From: Bacillaceae bacterium SAS-127
GTDB taxonomy: Bacteria; Bacillota; Bacilli; Bacillales; Domibacillaceae
Length of the DNA stretch: 43,744 nt
NCBI GenBank assembly: GCA_002261155.1
Contig: NKXN01000094.1
Location: forward strand, 1-43,744
Direction: 5' to 3'
Below are positions 17,501-26,383 of the stretch, in pieces; positions within the stretch are counted from its first letter, which is position 1; the number at the start of each line of letters is the position of its first letter. A program made the position numbers and the translations under genes. The notes below the pieces were generated by a model, which ran no database searches, was not told where the DNA came from, and worked only from the letters and a program-made list of their open reading frames with translations.

Positions 17501-19281
17501 TTAAAGACTGTTCATATAATCGTGCATATAGATGGCTAACTGAAGTTCGAACATTTCTTTGCCATCAATAGTCGGCTTATCTAATATCTTTTTGATCGTT
17601 TGTAGCCGGTATTTAATCGTATTGAGATGAACATAGCTCAATTTTGCTGTCTTCGTTGCGCTTTGGTTACATTCTAAAAATATCTTTAACGTATCGACAA
17701 GCTCTGTTCCATGTTCTTCATCATGTTGGAGGAGTGCACCTAGTGTTTTCTCTACATAATAACGAAGATTCTGACGATCATGCTCAAGAAATAGCCGATA
17801 TAGCCCTAATTCTTTAAAGCTCATAATGGATTGTTTCTCTCGGGAAGCTTGTAAAAACTTCACACAGCTTTTAGCATCTGTCGCAGATTGGACGATTGAT
17901 TCTAGTGAAGTAAAGGGACTGCCAATACCCGCATAAAAATCGAGCAAACCTCGCTTAGTGGATTCGTGTAAAAGCTCTTGTAAGAAGCTTTCAATGTCTT
18001 TTTGGAATTCCTCTGCTGAACAGTTAGTATTGGCGATAAAAAGTAAGTGAATCTCTACATTTTTTTCAAGGACGAGTAACTTATGAGAGAATGATTGAAT
18101 TTGCCTATATAGCAAGCGGCTGAACGGCTTTTTTCTTGAAGAAAGTCTTGAAAAGCTAGTCATTGGATCGATTAGTTGAATGAAAGCCGAAACAAACGTA
18201 CGTCGAGTAGTTAAGCCGATTTTTTGCAGCTGTTTGAGAGAAATATCTGCTGCTCTTTGCTGAATCAGTTTTTCCAGTAAATAGCCTTCAAATTTAAATA
18301 GCTCTGACATATCGCGCTCTTGATTCATCATTTCTAAGGCGAAAATCATATGTGCTTGCTCTACAGCAAACAAATCGAGCGGGTCTAATTCATCACTACT
18401 ATCAGAAAAAACGGTCAGTAGACCAATGAGAGAATCATTCGCTCGAATCGGAAAAAAGTAGACTTCATGCATATTTCCCTCTAATTCGATTGGGAGTTGC
18501 CTTACTTTATCTTCCTTCACGAAAAAGGATTCATCTTTTTGTAGAGCTTCTGCTAAAGTTTTTGCTTCTAGCGAACTAAATGAAAGCAAGTCAAAAAACT
18601 CATCGAAGACGCATACACTCTTGTCAACAAGCTTAGATAATGTGACGGTAATTTCGGGCAAGCCCTTTCCGGAAAGAGAAACGAGCGATAATTTTTTAAT
18701 AATATTTTGCGATCGTTCCGTTTGAGAAAACATTCGCGCATTTTCAATCGCAATGACCGCTTGGCGTGCGAAGGTTTCTAGCAATCTTAAATCTCGCTGT
18801 TCAAAACGAACCTTTTCATTAAAGCTAACAATCGTTAAAATACCAAGACAATCACCGGTTTTCGTTAATAAGGGGGCACAGATAGCGCTTGCCGGATATT
18901 TCAACTGTCCTAACGATTTCTCATAGTAACTGACATGTTCCGGATAAAGGTTGAGCATATTTTTTCTGTATCCTTTTTAGAATCAAAGATACGAGCTTGC
19001 TGGGAGGTGAAGGTTTTACCAGTCATCGCTTCATCGGGTGATAGTTGAATTTTCCCAAGATAGGTCATATCATAACCGATGGCATTTTCAGCAATTAGTT
19101 TCTGTACTTTCGGTTCATATTTAAAAAATACACCGGCATCAGCGCCTTCAATCACTTGGAGCACTTCTTTAATTAGTTGATCCAATACTTTATCTAAATC
19201 AAGTGTAGAAGTTAGTACTTGGGCAGCGTTAATCAAACTTAGTAATTGTTTGTCAGAATTCATCTCGATCAGTTCCTTCAT
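17501..19281 (-). pseudogene. GAF-domain PucR/CdaR-type transcriptional regulator, split by one frameshift
   Basis: Two frames together make one protein. The upstream piece (18910-19281; likely start ATG 19263, MNSDKQ) is the first half of a GAF domain and ends out of phase after DTEKICS. The downstream piece (17501-18958) resumes the same GAF domain from LYPEHVSYYEKSLG. It continues with a second sensor-like region and ends with a PucR-type helix-turn-helix (YVHLNTIKYRLQTIKKIL). Adding one A to the six-base run at 18960-18965 restores a single frame of nearly 600 residues. It faces the symporter-lutABC genes from upstream and probably controls them in response to a small effector. It may be a true pseudogene, a slippage variant, or a sequencing undercall. 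Confidence 0.8.
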
Positions 19282-19315
19282 TAGTAATCTTTTTTGATTA
19301 TATAAGAAATCTCAC

Positions 19316-19359
19316 AAAAAAACCCCACCTCTCACAGATTTCATTTTGGGAGAGGTGGG
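19316..19359 (-). terminator. terminator of the MASE3-GGDEF-EAL gene
   Basis: CCCACCTCTC (19324-19333) pairs with GAGAGGTGGG (19350-19359). On the reverse strand it is followed by a run of T residues (A run at 19316-19322). It lies just after the stop at 19367. Confidence 0.88.
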
Positions 19360-19366
19360 ACTTCAT

Positions 19367-21859
19367 TTATTTGTTCAGTTCCCTATTCTGTACCAATTGA
19401 CTAAATTCTTCAGCAGGAAGCGGTTTGCTTATGTAATAGCCTTGCACTTGATGACAGTGATGATGTTTTAAAAATGTCATTTGCTCTTCGGTTTCTACTC
19501 CTTCAGCGATCAATTCAAGCCCTAAGTTTTGTCCCATCGAAAGAATCGTTTCGACGATAGCTTCACCGTGCTTCTCGACGAATAAATGCTGAACGAAAGA
19601 TTGGTCAATTTTCAGTCGATCGACGGGAAATTGGTGTAAATAGCTTAAGGAACTGTAACCGGTACCGAAGTCGTCAACGGCGATTTGAACGCCAAGTTTC
19701 TTTAATTTATTTAACTTCTTTAATGCAAGATCGAGATTTAACGTCATGCTTTCGGTAATTTCTAACTCTAACTGGTCTGGCTGTAAACGACAGGACGTTA
19801 GTGCGTTAGAAACGACTTGAGTTAAATCATTTTGGAAAAACTGTCTTAATGATAGATTGACGGAGATCCGCATCGTTGGAAGACCATCATCTAGCCATTG
19901 TCTTAGCTGTCTGCAAGCTTCCTCGATAACCCATGTGCCGATCGGTAGGATCAAGCCGGTACTTTCCGCTAAAGGAATAAAAGTCGCGGGAGAAATCATC
20001 CCTTTTTCTGGATGATACCAGCGGATTAATGCCTCAGCTCCCACTAATTGTCCTGTTTTGAGATCAATTTGCGGCTGATAATGTAACGATAGTTGTTTGC
20101 GCTCAATCGCTTGACTTAAATCATGCTCAAGCACTATTTGTTCGTATGCTTTTTGCTCCATATCCGATCTGTAAATCATAATGGAACGATTCATTTTTCT
20201 TGCTTCCGTAATCGCCATCATCGCTTGATTTAGCAGTTCGTCTATATCTGCTGCTGCAGTCGAAAATGTTGCTCCTACTGTTACTTGGACTCGCATTCTC
20301 AACCCTTTAACAATGAAAGGGGGATGAAATAAATCGACCATTTGCTTCGCACACATGTCGACCTTTCCGCAGTCATTTGAATCACATGTGTCACACAGGA
20401 TAGCAAATTCATCTCCAGTCAGTCGAACGGTTGTCATTCCTTGGTCAGACGCAAATGCTTGTAATCGATTGGCAGCTTCGATTAAAAATAAATCACCGAT
20501 TTGTCGTCCTAACGATTCGTTAATATGCTTAAATCTATTTAAGTTAATAACGAGTAGGGAAAAGCCGCGCCCAGATTCTAGTCTTTCAGAAAGTTGTTTT
20601 TTTAAATAAAAGCGATTAGGAAGACCGGTCAATTCATCATAATAAGCTAAAAAATTGACCTTGTTTTGCGCTTCTATTTGTTCGGTCATATCCGTAATTG
20701 AGTTAATAATTTGCACCATTTTCTGATTCTTATCAAAAATAGGCACAGCGTTAATCGATAATATTCGATATTCACCATTCAATTGTTCCAATTTGTACAT
20801 AACATCGTAGACGGATTCACCAGTAGCCTTCACTTGATTAATAGCGTGCTTTTCTTCCGGATAGGGCTTTCCAGCTAATGTTTTAAATCGGCTAGGATGA
20901 ATTTGACCATCGCTAAAAATACCAAACAATTTTTTTGCCGCATGATTGATAAATAGATGCTTTCCTTCTGTATTTGCAATCGTAATTCCAGTCGGTACCA
21001 TATTCACGATCGTATTTAGACGATGTTCACTTTCCTCTAATGCTTTTTGGATTTGTTTCTGTTCTAAGTAGGGCTTCTCAATTGTTGCAACATAGATCCC
21101 CTTAAGAAAAAAGTAATAGCTTGCTACTTTAAAGCAATGCCCGAGTAAATTCATCCAATCATACACATGGTTATATAAAGTGAAAATGAGTTCACTATAC
21201 AAGCTTAAAGTTAAAGCCACAATGAGAGGGAAGTATTCTTGCTTTTGGCTTGCAGGATGTTTTTTTAATATGAGCACAATTGTGAACACAAACAGAAAAC
21301 AAATAAAGTATTCTAGCCCTTTCTTTAATGAAGTGAGTCCTACTCCTTCTATCACTAATAATGGCATTTTGTCTGAAAAGATAAAAATGCTCGAACTAAT
21401 GATAGAGGAATATAAGATAACTACAATAAATGTATAATTCCGAAGTTTCTTGTTGATCATTCGGTCTTCTTGTAAAAAAATTATTAGAAGTGAAAGGGCT
21501 AGTGTGAATCGAGCAATCACCCAAAACCAAGTAGCTTGCTGTCCTGAATTTTCTGCCAAGAAAAACGGCATGCCTTTATAAGTAAGGACATGGAATAAAT
21601 CAAATATTCCTATACTTAAAAAGGTAGCAGCAATAAACAAACGGTGCTTCGACAAAGTATGAGGGAATATTAGCCAACCTTGTAAAGCGATTGCAAAGGC
21701 AACAGCAATACTTAACAGTTCAAGAGCTGTGTGTAAAGAAAGAAAGTTAGTAACAATAAAAAAGTGATCATAAGTCCTATCTAATTGATACAAAATGATA
21801 ATTGACAACAAAACGCTCATTAATATAACCATTGAACGAATTTCCTTCTTTTGAACCAT
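19367..21859 (-). CDS. MASE3-PAS-GGDEF-EAL membrane protein (c-di-GMP turnover)
   Basis: About 830 residues. The N-terminal 270 form a MASE3 membrane sensor of about eight helices, with FDLFHVLTYKGMPFF a recognisable piece. A PAS domain follows (VNMVPTGITIANTEGKHLFINHAAKKL begins it), then GGDEF and EAL. The cyclase motif is altered to RLTGDEF and the RxxD inhibitory site before it is missing, so synthase activity is doubtful. The phosphodiesterase half keeps EALIRW, the DDFGTGYSS motif and the ELEITES segment, so c-di-GMP breakdown is likely. ATG 21859 has AGGAG eight bases upstream and fits better than the far start at 21922. It is a single-gene unit upstream of the broken regulator. Confidence 0.9.
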   Translation of the reverse strand: MVQKKEIRSMVILMSVLLSIIILYQLDRTYDHFFIVTNFLSLHTALELLSIAVAFAIALQGWLIFPHTLSKHRLFIAATFLSIGIFDLFHVLTYKGMPFFLAENSGQQATWFWVIARFTLALSLLIIFLQEDRMINKKLRNYTFIVVILYSSIISSSIFIFSDKMPLLVIEGVGLTSLKKGLEYFICFLFVFTIVLILKKHPASQKQEYFPLIVALTLSLYSELIFTLYNHVYDWMNLLGHCFKVASYYFFLKGIYVATIEKPYLEQKQIQKALEESEHRLNTIVNMVPTGITIANTEGKHLFINHAAKKLFGIFSDGQIHPSRFKTLAGKPYPEEKHAINQVKATGESVYDVMYKLEQLNGEYRILSINAVPIFDKNQKMVQIINSITDMTEQIEAQNKVNFLAYYDELTGLPNRFYLKKQLSERLESGRGFSLLVINLNRFKHINESLGRQIGDLFLIEAANRLQAFASDQGMTTVRLTGDEFAILCDTCDSNDCGKVDMCAKQMVDLFHPPFIVKGLRMRVQVTVGATFSTAAADIDELLNQAMMAITEARKMNRSIMIYRSDMEQKAYEQIVLEHDLSQAIERKQLSLHYQPQIDLKTGQLVGAEALIRWYHPEKGMISPATFIPLAESTGLILPIGTWVIEEACRQLRQWLDDGLPTMRISVNLSLRQFFQNDLTQVVSNALTSCRLQPDQLELEITESMTLNLDLALKKLNKLKKLGVQIAVDDFGTGYSSLSYLHQFPVDRLKIDQSFVQHLFVEKHGEAIVETILSMGQNLGLELIAEGVETEEQMTFLKHHHCHQVQGYYISKPLPAEEFSQLVQNRELNK

Positions 21860-22030
21860 TACTCTAGCTCCTATGTATATTGTTTTATGTATGTAAAACG
21901 AAAAAACTTCCATCAATAACATAGTATAAAAGTCAGTATTTTGTCAAATAGTGTCGTGCAATTTGAGGAGAGATTTTACAAAAGAGAGGAGATGAATCTA
22001 CAAGTTGTTTTTTAGTTTTCATCCAGGGAT

Positions 22031-22059
22031 TGCGAAAACGTCAAAAGTTTTTCATAATG
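22031..22059 (+). promoter_or_regulatory. promoter of the yfmL-like helicase gene
   Basis: TTGCGA (22031-22036), a 17-base spacer, then CATAAT (22054-22059). The leader that follows contains a perfect hairpin, CATCAG TACAGG CTGATG (22074-22091), 20 bases before the start codon, which could affect translation of this RNA helicase. Confidence 0.55.
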
Positions 22060-22110
22060 AAAGTATAGACTGCATCAGTACAGGCTGATGTTTTAATTAA
22101 AGGAGCTAAT

Positions 22111-23253
22111 ATGACAACTACATTTTCCACTTTAAATACAATGAAACCATTTTTGCAGGAGGCATGGGAGAAGGCCGGATTCTCAGCGCCGACACCGATT
22201 CAGGAAAAGGCTGTTCCCCTCATGTTAGATGGTCGTGATGTGTTGGCTGAATCGCCGACAGGAACGGGGAAGACGCTTGCTTATTTATTGCCGTTACTTG
22301 AGAAGATCAATCCAGACAAAAAGGCAGTACAAGCGGTCATCTTAGCCTCGTCCCGAGAATTAATTATGCAAATTTCCGAAGAGATTCGTGTGTGGGGAGG
22401 AGGCATTTCGAGTGCGGCTTTGATCGGGGGAGCGAATGTTAAACGTCAAGTTGAAAAGCTGAAAAAACAACCGCAAGTAGTAGCTGGAACACCAGGGAGA
22501 ATTCAAGAATTAATTCAAATGAAGAAGTTGAAAATGCATGAGGTGAAATTGCTCGTGCTCGATGAAGGTGATCAGCTATTAGTACCAGAGCATATCAAAA
22601 ATTTAGAGTCGATTATTAAATCGACGATGAGAGATCGCCAGCTAGTTCTTTTTTCAGCCACACTGCCAGCTCAAACAGAAGCGACAGCGAAACAGTGGAT
22701 GAAGGATGCAGAAACGATCAAGGTCACGAAAACAGACATGCCTGCTTCAAAAGTCGAGCATCTTTACTTCGTTTGCGATCGTCGTGATCGACAAGTGATG
22801 GTTGAACGAATTATGCGCGGTTTTGAACCAGAGCGCATTTTGGCGTTTATTAATGATATCGGTGAAGTAAACGCCTTTTCTTCTAAATTAGACTATAATG
22901 GATTTGCCAACGGAATTTTGCATAGCGATTTAAATAAGCAAGAAAGAGAGAAGGCTTTGAAGCAATTCCGTGCTGGTAAGCTTCCGCTATTATTCGCAAC
23001 AGACGTTGCTGCAAGAGGACTAGATATTAAAGGGCTCACACATGTCCTGCACTTTGACATGCCAAAGAATGCGACACAATATACGCATCGTGCAGGTCGT
23101 ACCGGTCGCTCAGGTGCAGAAGGAACTGTTATCTCACTCGTCACAGAAAGAGAAGAACGCGAACTAAAGAAAATAGCAAGAGAACTCGGCATTCAATTAC
23201 AGAAAAAACAATTTTACAAAGGTGAACCAGTCGATGTTGGTGAGAGAAGATAA
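22111..23253 (+). CDS. yfmL: DEAD-box RNA helicase, YfmL type
   Basis: A 380-residue helicase core with almost no C-terminal extension, the size of B. subtilis YfmL, which acts in ribosome assembly and cold growth. Motif I is SPTGTGKT at residues 48-55. Motif II reads DEGD (151-154) instead of DEAD. Motif III is SAT, and motif VI is the HRAGRTGRSG stretch. The Q motif PTPIQEKA lies at 28-35. An AAGGAG site precedes the ATG. In B. subtilis yfmL neighbours yfmM, and the yfmM-like ABC-F gene is found just beyond here on the opposite strand, supporting the assignment. Confidence 0.88.
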   Translation: MTTTFSTLNTMKPFLQEAWEKAGFSAPTPIQEKAVPLMLDGRDVLAESPTGTGKTLAYLLPLLEKINPDKKAVQAVILASSRELIMQISEEIRVWGGGISSAALIGGANVKRQVEKLKKQPQVVAGTPGRIQELIQMKKLKMHEVKLLVLDEGDQLLVPEHIKNLESIIKSTMRDRQLVLFSATLPAQTEATAKQWMKDAETIKVTKTDMPASKVEHLYFVCDRRDRQVMVERIMRGFEPERILAFINDIGEVNAFSSKLDYNGFANGILHSDLNKQEREKALKQFRAGKLPLLFATDVAARGLDIKGLTHVLHFDMPKNATQYTHRAGRTGRSGAEGTVISLVTEREERELKKIARELGIQLQKKQFYKGEPVDVGERR

Positions 23254-23264
23254 AAATATGCAAT

Positions 23265-23306
23265 AAAAAAATCGCCCTCCTGCTTTGACAGGACGGCGAT
23301 TTTTTT
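23265..23306. terminator. bidirectional terminator
   Basis: AAAAAAATCGCC (23265-23276) pairs with GGCGATTTTTTT (23295-23306), with CCTG/CAGG extending the stem. It serves the helicase gene and the convergent Dph6-like gene. Confidence 0.9.
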
Positions 23307-23314
23307 AATTAGCC

Positions 23315-23980
23315 TTAGACTTTCGCACAAATATCTAATCGTTTGCTGCGTTCGCTCGTTATAATTTCGCCATGGGTTAGATGAATAGGATGATGAAATA
23401 GCGGGCCATCATAAACGAATGTATGAAATTCACCATGTTCGCCCATTGGACAAAGGTCTTGTGATTGGATGTCGATATAAAAGTCTTGATCTAGTTGTCG
23501 ACCGAGCCAAGTGTCATCTAAGACATCGAGGCGAAGACGAATGATCACTGCTTTATAACCTGATTGGATAAAATTTTGTAACAGCTGCAAGCTGTCTTCT
23601 TCTTTGCTCCATAACGGGTAAAGAGCAGGTAATTCAACAGCAGCGGCGACATTCTCGCCCCATTCGCGATGCCCGTCTAAATAAATATCACCAAAGGCAA
23701 TACCATCTAGCTGAAAGTTTTCTTTCAACTGAGCGAGGTCTTCTATGAATGTTTCGGTGTAATGATCAAGCGAACAGCGGACGAAGTGAAGGGGAAGGGA
23801 AAGAGCTTTACTTTGCCGCTCAATCAATTCCGTCTTCTCATCATGACCAAAGGTACGGCCGATTTCTTTCGGCACCGTCGTAATTAAGCAAGCTACTTCA
23901 TAGCCTTGTTTCACTAATAAATCGAAAGCCATGCAGCTATCTTTGCCGCCGCTCCATGACAAAGCTACTCGTTTCCCCAT
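23315..23980 (-). CDS. Dph6-like PP-loop ATPase (adenine nucleotide alpha-hydrolase family)
   Basis: A 221-residue protein with the PP-loop SGGKDS at residues 10-15, followed by CMAFDLLVKQGYEV, and further pieces typical of the diphthine-ammonia ligase family (GIAFGDIYLDGHREWGENVA and a C-terminal CPMGEHGEFHTFVYDGPLF). Archaeal and eukaryotic relatives complete diphthamide on EF-2. Bacteria lack diphthamide, so the bacterial substrate is unknown and the ligase name should not be taken literally. An AGGAAG site precedes the ATG. It starts 16 bases after the ABC-F gene in the same direction, so the two are probably co-transcribed, which hints at a translation-related role. Confidence 0.85.
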   Translation of the reverse strand: MGKRVALSWSGGKDSCMAFDLLVKQGYEVACLITTVPKEIGRTFGHDEKTELIERQSKALSLPLHFVRCSLDHYTETFIEDLAQLKENFQLDGIAFGDIYLDGHREWGENVAAAVELPALYPLWSKEEDSLQLLQNFIQSGYKAVIIRLRLDVLDDTWLGRQLDQDFYIDIQSQDLCPMGEHGEFHTFVYDGPLFHHPIHLTHGEIITSERSKRLDICAKV

Positions 23981-23995
23981 ATCGTCACTTCCTTA

Positions 23996-25552
23996 TTAAA
24001 ATACTTTCGTCGTCCAAGTTTCACAGTTCCATATTTCAGTGGCGACTTCTTGGTAAAATTCAGGCTCATGGGAGATGAGTAAAACGCTCCCTTTATATGC
24101 TTTTAACGCTCGTTTTAGTTCGTCTTTTGCATCGACATCTAAATGATTTGTCGGCTCATCGAGTACTAAAATGTTTGTCTCTTGATTAATCAATTTACAA
24201 AGTCGAACTTTTGCTTTTTCTCCACCGCTCAATACACTCACTTTGCTTTCGATATGTTTTGTCGTTAATCCACATTTTGCTAATGCGGCACGTACTTCAT
24301 ATTGAGTAAACGAAGGGAACTCTGACCACACTTCTTCAATACAAATGTTGTTATTCGTCGACTTTACTTCTTGTTCGAAATAGCCGATTTGCAAATGTTC
24401 TCCACGTTCAACTTGACCAGCTACCGGTTTGATCTCACCAAGAATACTGCGTAAAAGTGTTGTTTTCCCGATTCCGTTCGCTCCTGTTAGCGCGATTTTC
24501 TGGCCGCGTTCCATGCGTAAATTCAATGTCTTCGAGAGCGGTTCGTTGTACCCGATCACTAAATCCTTCGTTTCAAAAATTAACTTGCCAGATGTGCGTC
24601 CTTCTTTAAAATGGAATTCTGGTTTTGGTCGTTCAGAGGCCAGTTCGATCACGTCCATTTTATCGAGCTTTTTCTGACGAGACATCGCCATATTTCGTGT
24701 CGATACTCGAGCTTTATTACGAGCAACAAAATCCTTTAAGTCAGCAATTTCTTGCTGTTGCTTTTTATAAGCTGCTTCTAGCTGTTGTTTTTTCATTTCG
24801 TACACTTTTAAAAATTCATCATATGTGCCAGCGTAGCGGTTCAGCTCTTGGTTTTCCATATGGTAAATTAAGTTGATGACGCTATTTAAAAATGGGATGT
24901 CATGTGAAATTAAAATAAAGGCATTTTCATATTCTTGTAAGTAGCGTTTTAACCATTCAATATGTTGCTCATCCAAATAGTTTGTCGGCTCATCTAGTAA
25001 TAAGATGTCAGGCTTCTCAAGAAGAAGCTTCGCTAACAAGACCTTTGTACGCTGTCCACCACTTAAATCATGAACATCGCGATCTAGTCCAATTTCGTCT
25101 AAACCAAGACCACGAGCAATTTCCTCTACTTTAGCATCAATAATATAAAAATCATTATTCGTCAGCATATCTTGTAGCGTTCCAGTTTCTTCTAGCAATT
25201 TTTCTAGTTCTTCTGGAGACGCTTCGCCCATTTTTCCGAATAGCTCATTCATCTCTGTTTCTAAATCGAATAAGTACTGGAAGGCTGTTTTTAAGACGTC
25301 ACGAATGGTCATTCCTTTTTCTAAAACCGCGTGCTGATCTAAATAACCGACGCGTACATTTTTTGACCACGCGACTTTTCCTTCATCGGGCTGTAGTTCG
25401 CCCGTAATGATATTCATAAAGGTGGATTTTCCTTCTCCATTCGCTCCAATCAGTCCAATATGCTCGCCTTTTAGCAAGCGAAATGACACATTATTAAAAA
25501 TGGCTCTGTCACCGAAGCCATGGCTTAAGTTATTGACAGTTAAAATACTCAT
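23996..25552 (-). CDS. yfmM: ABC-F family ATPase, YfmM type
   Basis: A soluble protein of 518 residues, the length I recall for B. subtilis YfmM, with two ABC cassettes and no membrane helix. Cassette 1 has Walker A GANGEGKST (about 36-44) and signature LSGGQRTK. Cassette 2 has GANGIGKTT and LSGGEKAK. Each signature is followed by LLLDEPTNYLD or LVLDEPTNHLD. The linker between them (about 240-310) is helical and charged, the P-site interaction motif of ABC-F ribosome-binding proteins. Members act on stalled ribosomes in translation or antibiotic protection; close relatives of YfmM appear to be housekeeping factors. The start has GAGAGGG upstream. It heads a two-gene unit with the Dph6-like gene. 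Confidence 0.9.
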   Translation of the reverse strand: MSILTVNNLSHGFGDRAIFNNVSFRLLKGEHIGLIGANGEGKSTFMNIITGELQPDEGKVAWSKNVRVGYLDQHAVLEKGMTIRDVLKTAFQYLFDLETEMNELFGKMGEASPEELEKLLEETGTLQDMLTNNDFYIIDAKVEEIARGLGLDEIGLDRDVHDLSGGQRTKVLLAKLLLEKPDILLLDEPTNYLDEQHIEWLKRYLQEYENAFILISHDIPFLNSVINLIYHMENQELNRYAGTYDEFLKVYEMKKQQLEAAYKKQQQEIADLKDFVARNKARVSTRNMAMSRQKKLDKMDVIELASERPKPEFHFKEGRTSGKLIFETKDLVIGYNEPLSKTLNLRMERGQKIALTGANGIGKTTLLRSILGEIKPVAGQVERGEHLQIGYFEQEVKSTNNNICIEEVWSEFPSFTQYEVRAALAKCGLTTKHIESKVSVLSGGEKAKVRLCKLINQETNILVLDEPTNHLDVDAKDELKRALKAYKGSVLLISHEPEFYQEVATEIWNCETWTTKVF

Positions 25553-25632
25553 AATAAGACCCTCTCATTCGTAATATTTCTTTTCTCATTTTACTACATA
25601 ATCAAATATGAAAGCGAAGAGAAAATAAAAAT

Positions 25633-25658
25633 CCCCAACTTCCAATAGGGAGTCGGGG
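25633..25658 (-). terminator. terminator of NlpC/P60 gene 1
   Basis: CCCCAACT (25633-25640) pairs with AGTCGGGG (25651-25658) with one mismatch. On the reverse strand a T-rich tail follows (A run before 25631). Confidence 0.75.
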
Positions 25659-25670
25659 GAGTCCGTTCTA

Positions 25671-26126
25671 TTACAGGCGTTTAGAGCCGATGTATTTTTT
25701 CTTCCAGTAAGAGTTACTCACTTTATCAATTCTTACTCCTTTAGAAGCGGAATGGATGAATTGGTTGTTTCCTAAGTAAATACCAACATGGGAAGCGCCT
25801 TTTTTATATGTACTGAAATACATTAAATCTCCTGGTTGCATTTTTGATTTAGCAATTTTTGTTCCTTTTTTGTACATTTGAGCCGTTGTACGAGGAAGTT
25901 TTACGCCGTTTTTCTTATGAGCGTATTGAATAAATCCGGAGCAATCGAAGCCTTTTGGTGTCGTTCCACCCCATCTATATGGAGTACCGATGTGTTTTTT
26001 CGCTTCCTTAATCACATTTGTCTTAGAATATGACGCTGCATCTGCTGATTGAGTTGGTAACAGTAAACTTACACTTAATAGTAAAGAACTGAATAGTACT
26101 GTCAAAAGCTTTTTCACTTGAATCAC
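25671..26126 (-). CDS. secreted NlpC/P60 cell-wall endopeptidase, copy 1
   Basis: A secreted protein of 151 residues. A signal peptide (KKLLTVLFSSLLLSVSLLLP, cleaved near SADA-ASY) is followed directly by one NlpC/P60 domain without LysM or SH3 anchoring repeats. The catalytic residues are visible: Cys62 in GFDCSGFIQYAH, His113 in SHVGIYLG, and the third polar residue His125. Such enzymes cut the D-Glu to diaminopimelate bond in peptidoglycan stem peptides. The frame opens with GTG 26126; a second GTG at 26117, five bases after AGGTGA, is equally possible and would give the more usual signal peptide. It is close to identical in plan to the next gene, a tandem duplicate. Confidence 0.92.
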   Translation of the reverse strand: MIQVKKLLTVLFSSLLLSVSLLLPTQSADAASYSKTNVIKEAKKHIGTPYRWGGTTPKGFDCSGFIQYAHKKNGVKLPRTTAQMYKKGTKIAKSKMQPGDLMYFSTYKKGASHVGIYLGNNQFIHSASKGVRIDKVSNSYWKKKYIGSKRL

Positions 26127-26200
26127 CTAAAACCCTTTCCTGTGTTTTTTTATATGTATTTTGTCTAGTTGTTTATGTCGTTTGTTTTTGATCTGTAATT

Positions 26201-26206
26201 AATATA
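26201..26206 (-). promoter_or_regulatory. extended -10 box of NlpC/P60 gene 1
   Basis: The reverse strand reads TGGTATATT: an extended -10 (TGn) with hexamer TATATT. It is conserved with the promoter of copy 2 (26915-26920). Confidence 0.5.
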
Positions 26207-26249
26207 CCAGAAAAATGTCGTTTCATAGGTTACAGGTCGATTAAATAAT

Positions 26250-26266
26250 ATTAAAGGAATATTACA
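26250..26266 (-). promoter_or_regulatory. WalR (YycF)-like box upstream of NlpC/P60 gene 1
   Basis: The reverse strand reads TGTAAT, five bases, TTTAAT. This is one base away from the WalR consensus TGTWAH-N5-TGTWAH. It lies 44 bases upstream of the extended -10 box, exactly as in copy 2. Confidence 0.55.
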
Positions 26267-26341
26267 AGAGAATAGTATTGTTACAATTATTAAATAGAGG
26301 AAATAGGAGGGAGATTTGTAAAAGATGATTTTCAACTAATA

Positions 26342-26375
26342 AACAGCCCAACTTCTGTCGGGAAGTTGGGCTGTT
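26342..26375 (-). terminator. terminator of NlpC/P60 gene 2
   Basis: A perfect 14-base-pair stem: AACAGCCCAACTTC with GAAGTTGGGCTGTT around a six-base loop, directly after the gene's stop. The T tail is weak. Confidence 0.75.
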
Positions 26376-26383
26376 GTAAATTA

